A stretch of DNA of 64,000 nt, taken from assembly GCA_038225555.1 (NCBI GenBank), contig JBBRRB010000023.1, positions 31,135 to 95,134 of the forward strand, given 5' to 3'. This DNA comes from JANXQZ01 sp038225555 (GTDB lineage Bacteria; Acidobacteriota; Terriglobia; Bryobacterales; Bryobacteraceae). How positions within the stretch are numbered: the stretch's first letter is position 1; every line of letters starts with the position of its first letter. Positions 63,918-64,000 of this stretch are shown here, piece after piece. The position numbers and the translations under genes were made by a program. Under the pieces are notes generated by a model. That model ran no database searches, had not been told where the DNA came from, and saw only the letters and a list, made by a program, of their open reading frames with translations.

Positions 63918-64000
63918 CTATTGCAAGTTCACCCACGCAAGGATGGCTTCGAGATCGATGGGATGCTTGTCTCGGAAAGCGTAATGGCCGAGAAAGTGGA
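63918..64000 (-). CDS. C-terminal end of an unidentified protein (continues beyond the window)
   Basis: The minus strand is open from the window edge to a TAG (63918-63920) and encodes HFLGHYAFRDKHPIDLEAIL then AWVNLQ. The composition is that of real coding sequence, but 27 residues are too few to assign a family. Between the transposase and this end, no clear Tn3 terminal repeat was found. Confidence 0.45.
   Translation of the reverse strand, partial: HFLGHYAFRDKHPIDLEAILAWVNLQ

Noticed and set aside
1..64000. CRISPR arrays, rRNA and tRNA genes
   Set aside because: Scanned by eye for regularly spaced direct repeats, T-loop consensus and rRNA-like conserved strings; none found. A small tRNA could still be missed without a covariance search.

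Overview
The window reads as a chromosomal segment of an acidobacterium of the Solibacter/Bryobacter type. The evidence is internal. A secreted NHL-repeat protein ends in the domain first named from Candidatus Solibacter (TIGR03437-like). There is a PadR regulator coupled to a MacB-like permease of the kind expanded in Acidobacteria (ADOP). Large Ser/Thr kinases with TPR arrays, SBBP-repeat proteins and Uma2-type nucleases are abundant, and the base composition is GC-rich. No rRNA, tRNA or CRISPR array was seen.

Layout. 1-2.9 kb: the tail of an unknown gene, a frameshifted DUF4062-TPR gene and a truncated Mu/TniA-like transposase. 2.9-14 kb: a split, partial type VI secretion locus. tssG-vgrG-DUF4123-PAAR run rightward with a broken EAL gene behind them; tssL-tssM run leftward; small unrelated genes and a decayed RibD_C-like gene lie between. 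14.2-19.2 kb: a Phd/PIN toxin-antitoxin pair, then PP2C phosphatase, Ser/Thr kinase and a PEGA protein in one tight operon that probably regulates the secretion system or the envelope. 19.2-22.6 kb: a Tn3 transposase remnant, a secreted hydrolase, a sigma factor with a coupled membrane protein, and a truncated Uma2 gene.

22.7-29.6 kb: a TPR-kinase followed by an RHH/MazF pair and a rearranged stretch. There the kinase 3' end and the mazF 3' end each occur twice, and a resolvase relic, an oxidoreductase and an ExbB/MotA-like gene sit where the second toxin-antitoxin copy should be. 29.6-39.6 kb: a Tat-exported UxuA-like protein, a Uma2 gene, a five-gene overlapping operon led by a kinase with altered motifs, and several small secreted proteins. 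39.7-46.5 kb: a 1508-residue kinase, a caspase-like/FGE protein with altered catalytic positions, and an outer-membrane barrel protein. 46.5-56.2 kb: two very large secreted beta-propeller proteins. 56.2-64 kb: a tyrosine recombinase, the PadR-ADOP pair with two operator palindromes, and a Tn3-family element disabled at several points.

How the parts may work together: four kinases, one phosphatase, Uma2 genes, secreted sensor-like proteins and T6SS parts are interleaved within about 40 kb, which suggests a signalling and envelope-interaction island eroded by transposition. The candidates for something undescribed are the atypical-kinase operon (31.4-36.6 kb) and the giant kinase/pseudo-caspase pair (39.7-45.8 kb). 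All functional statements rest on motif recognition by eye.
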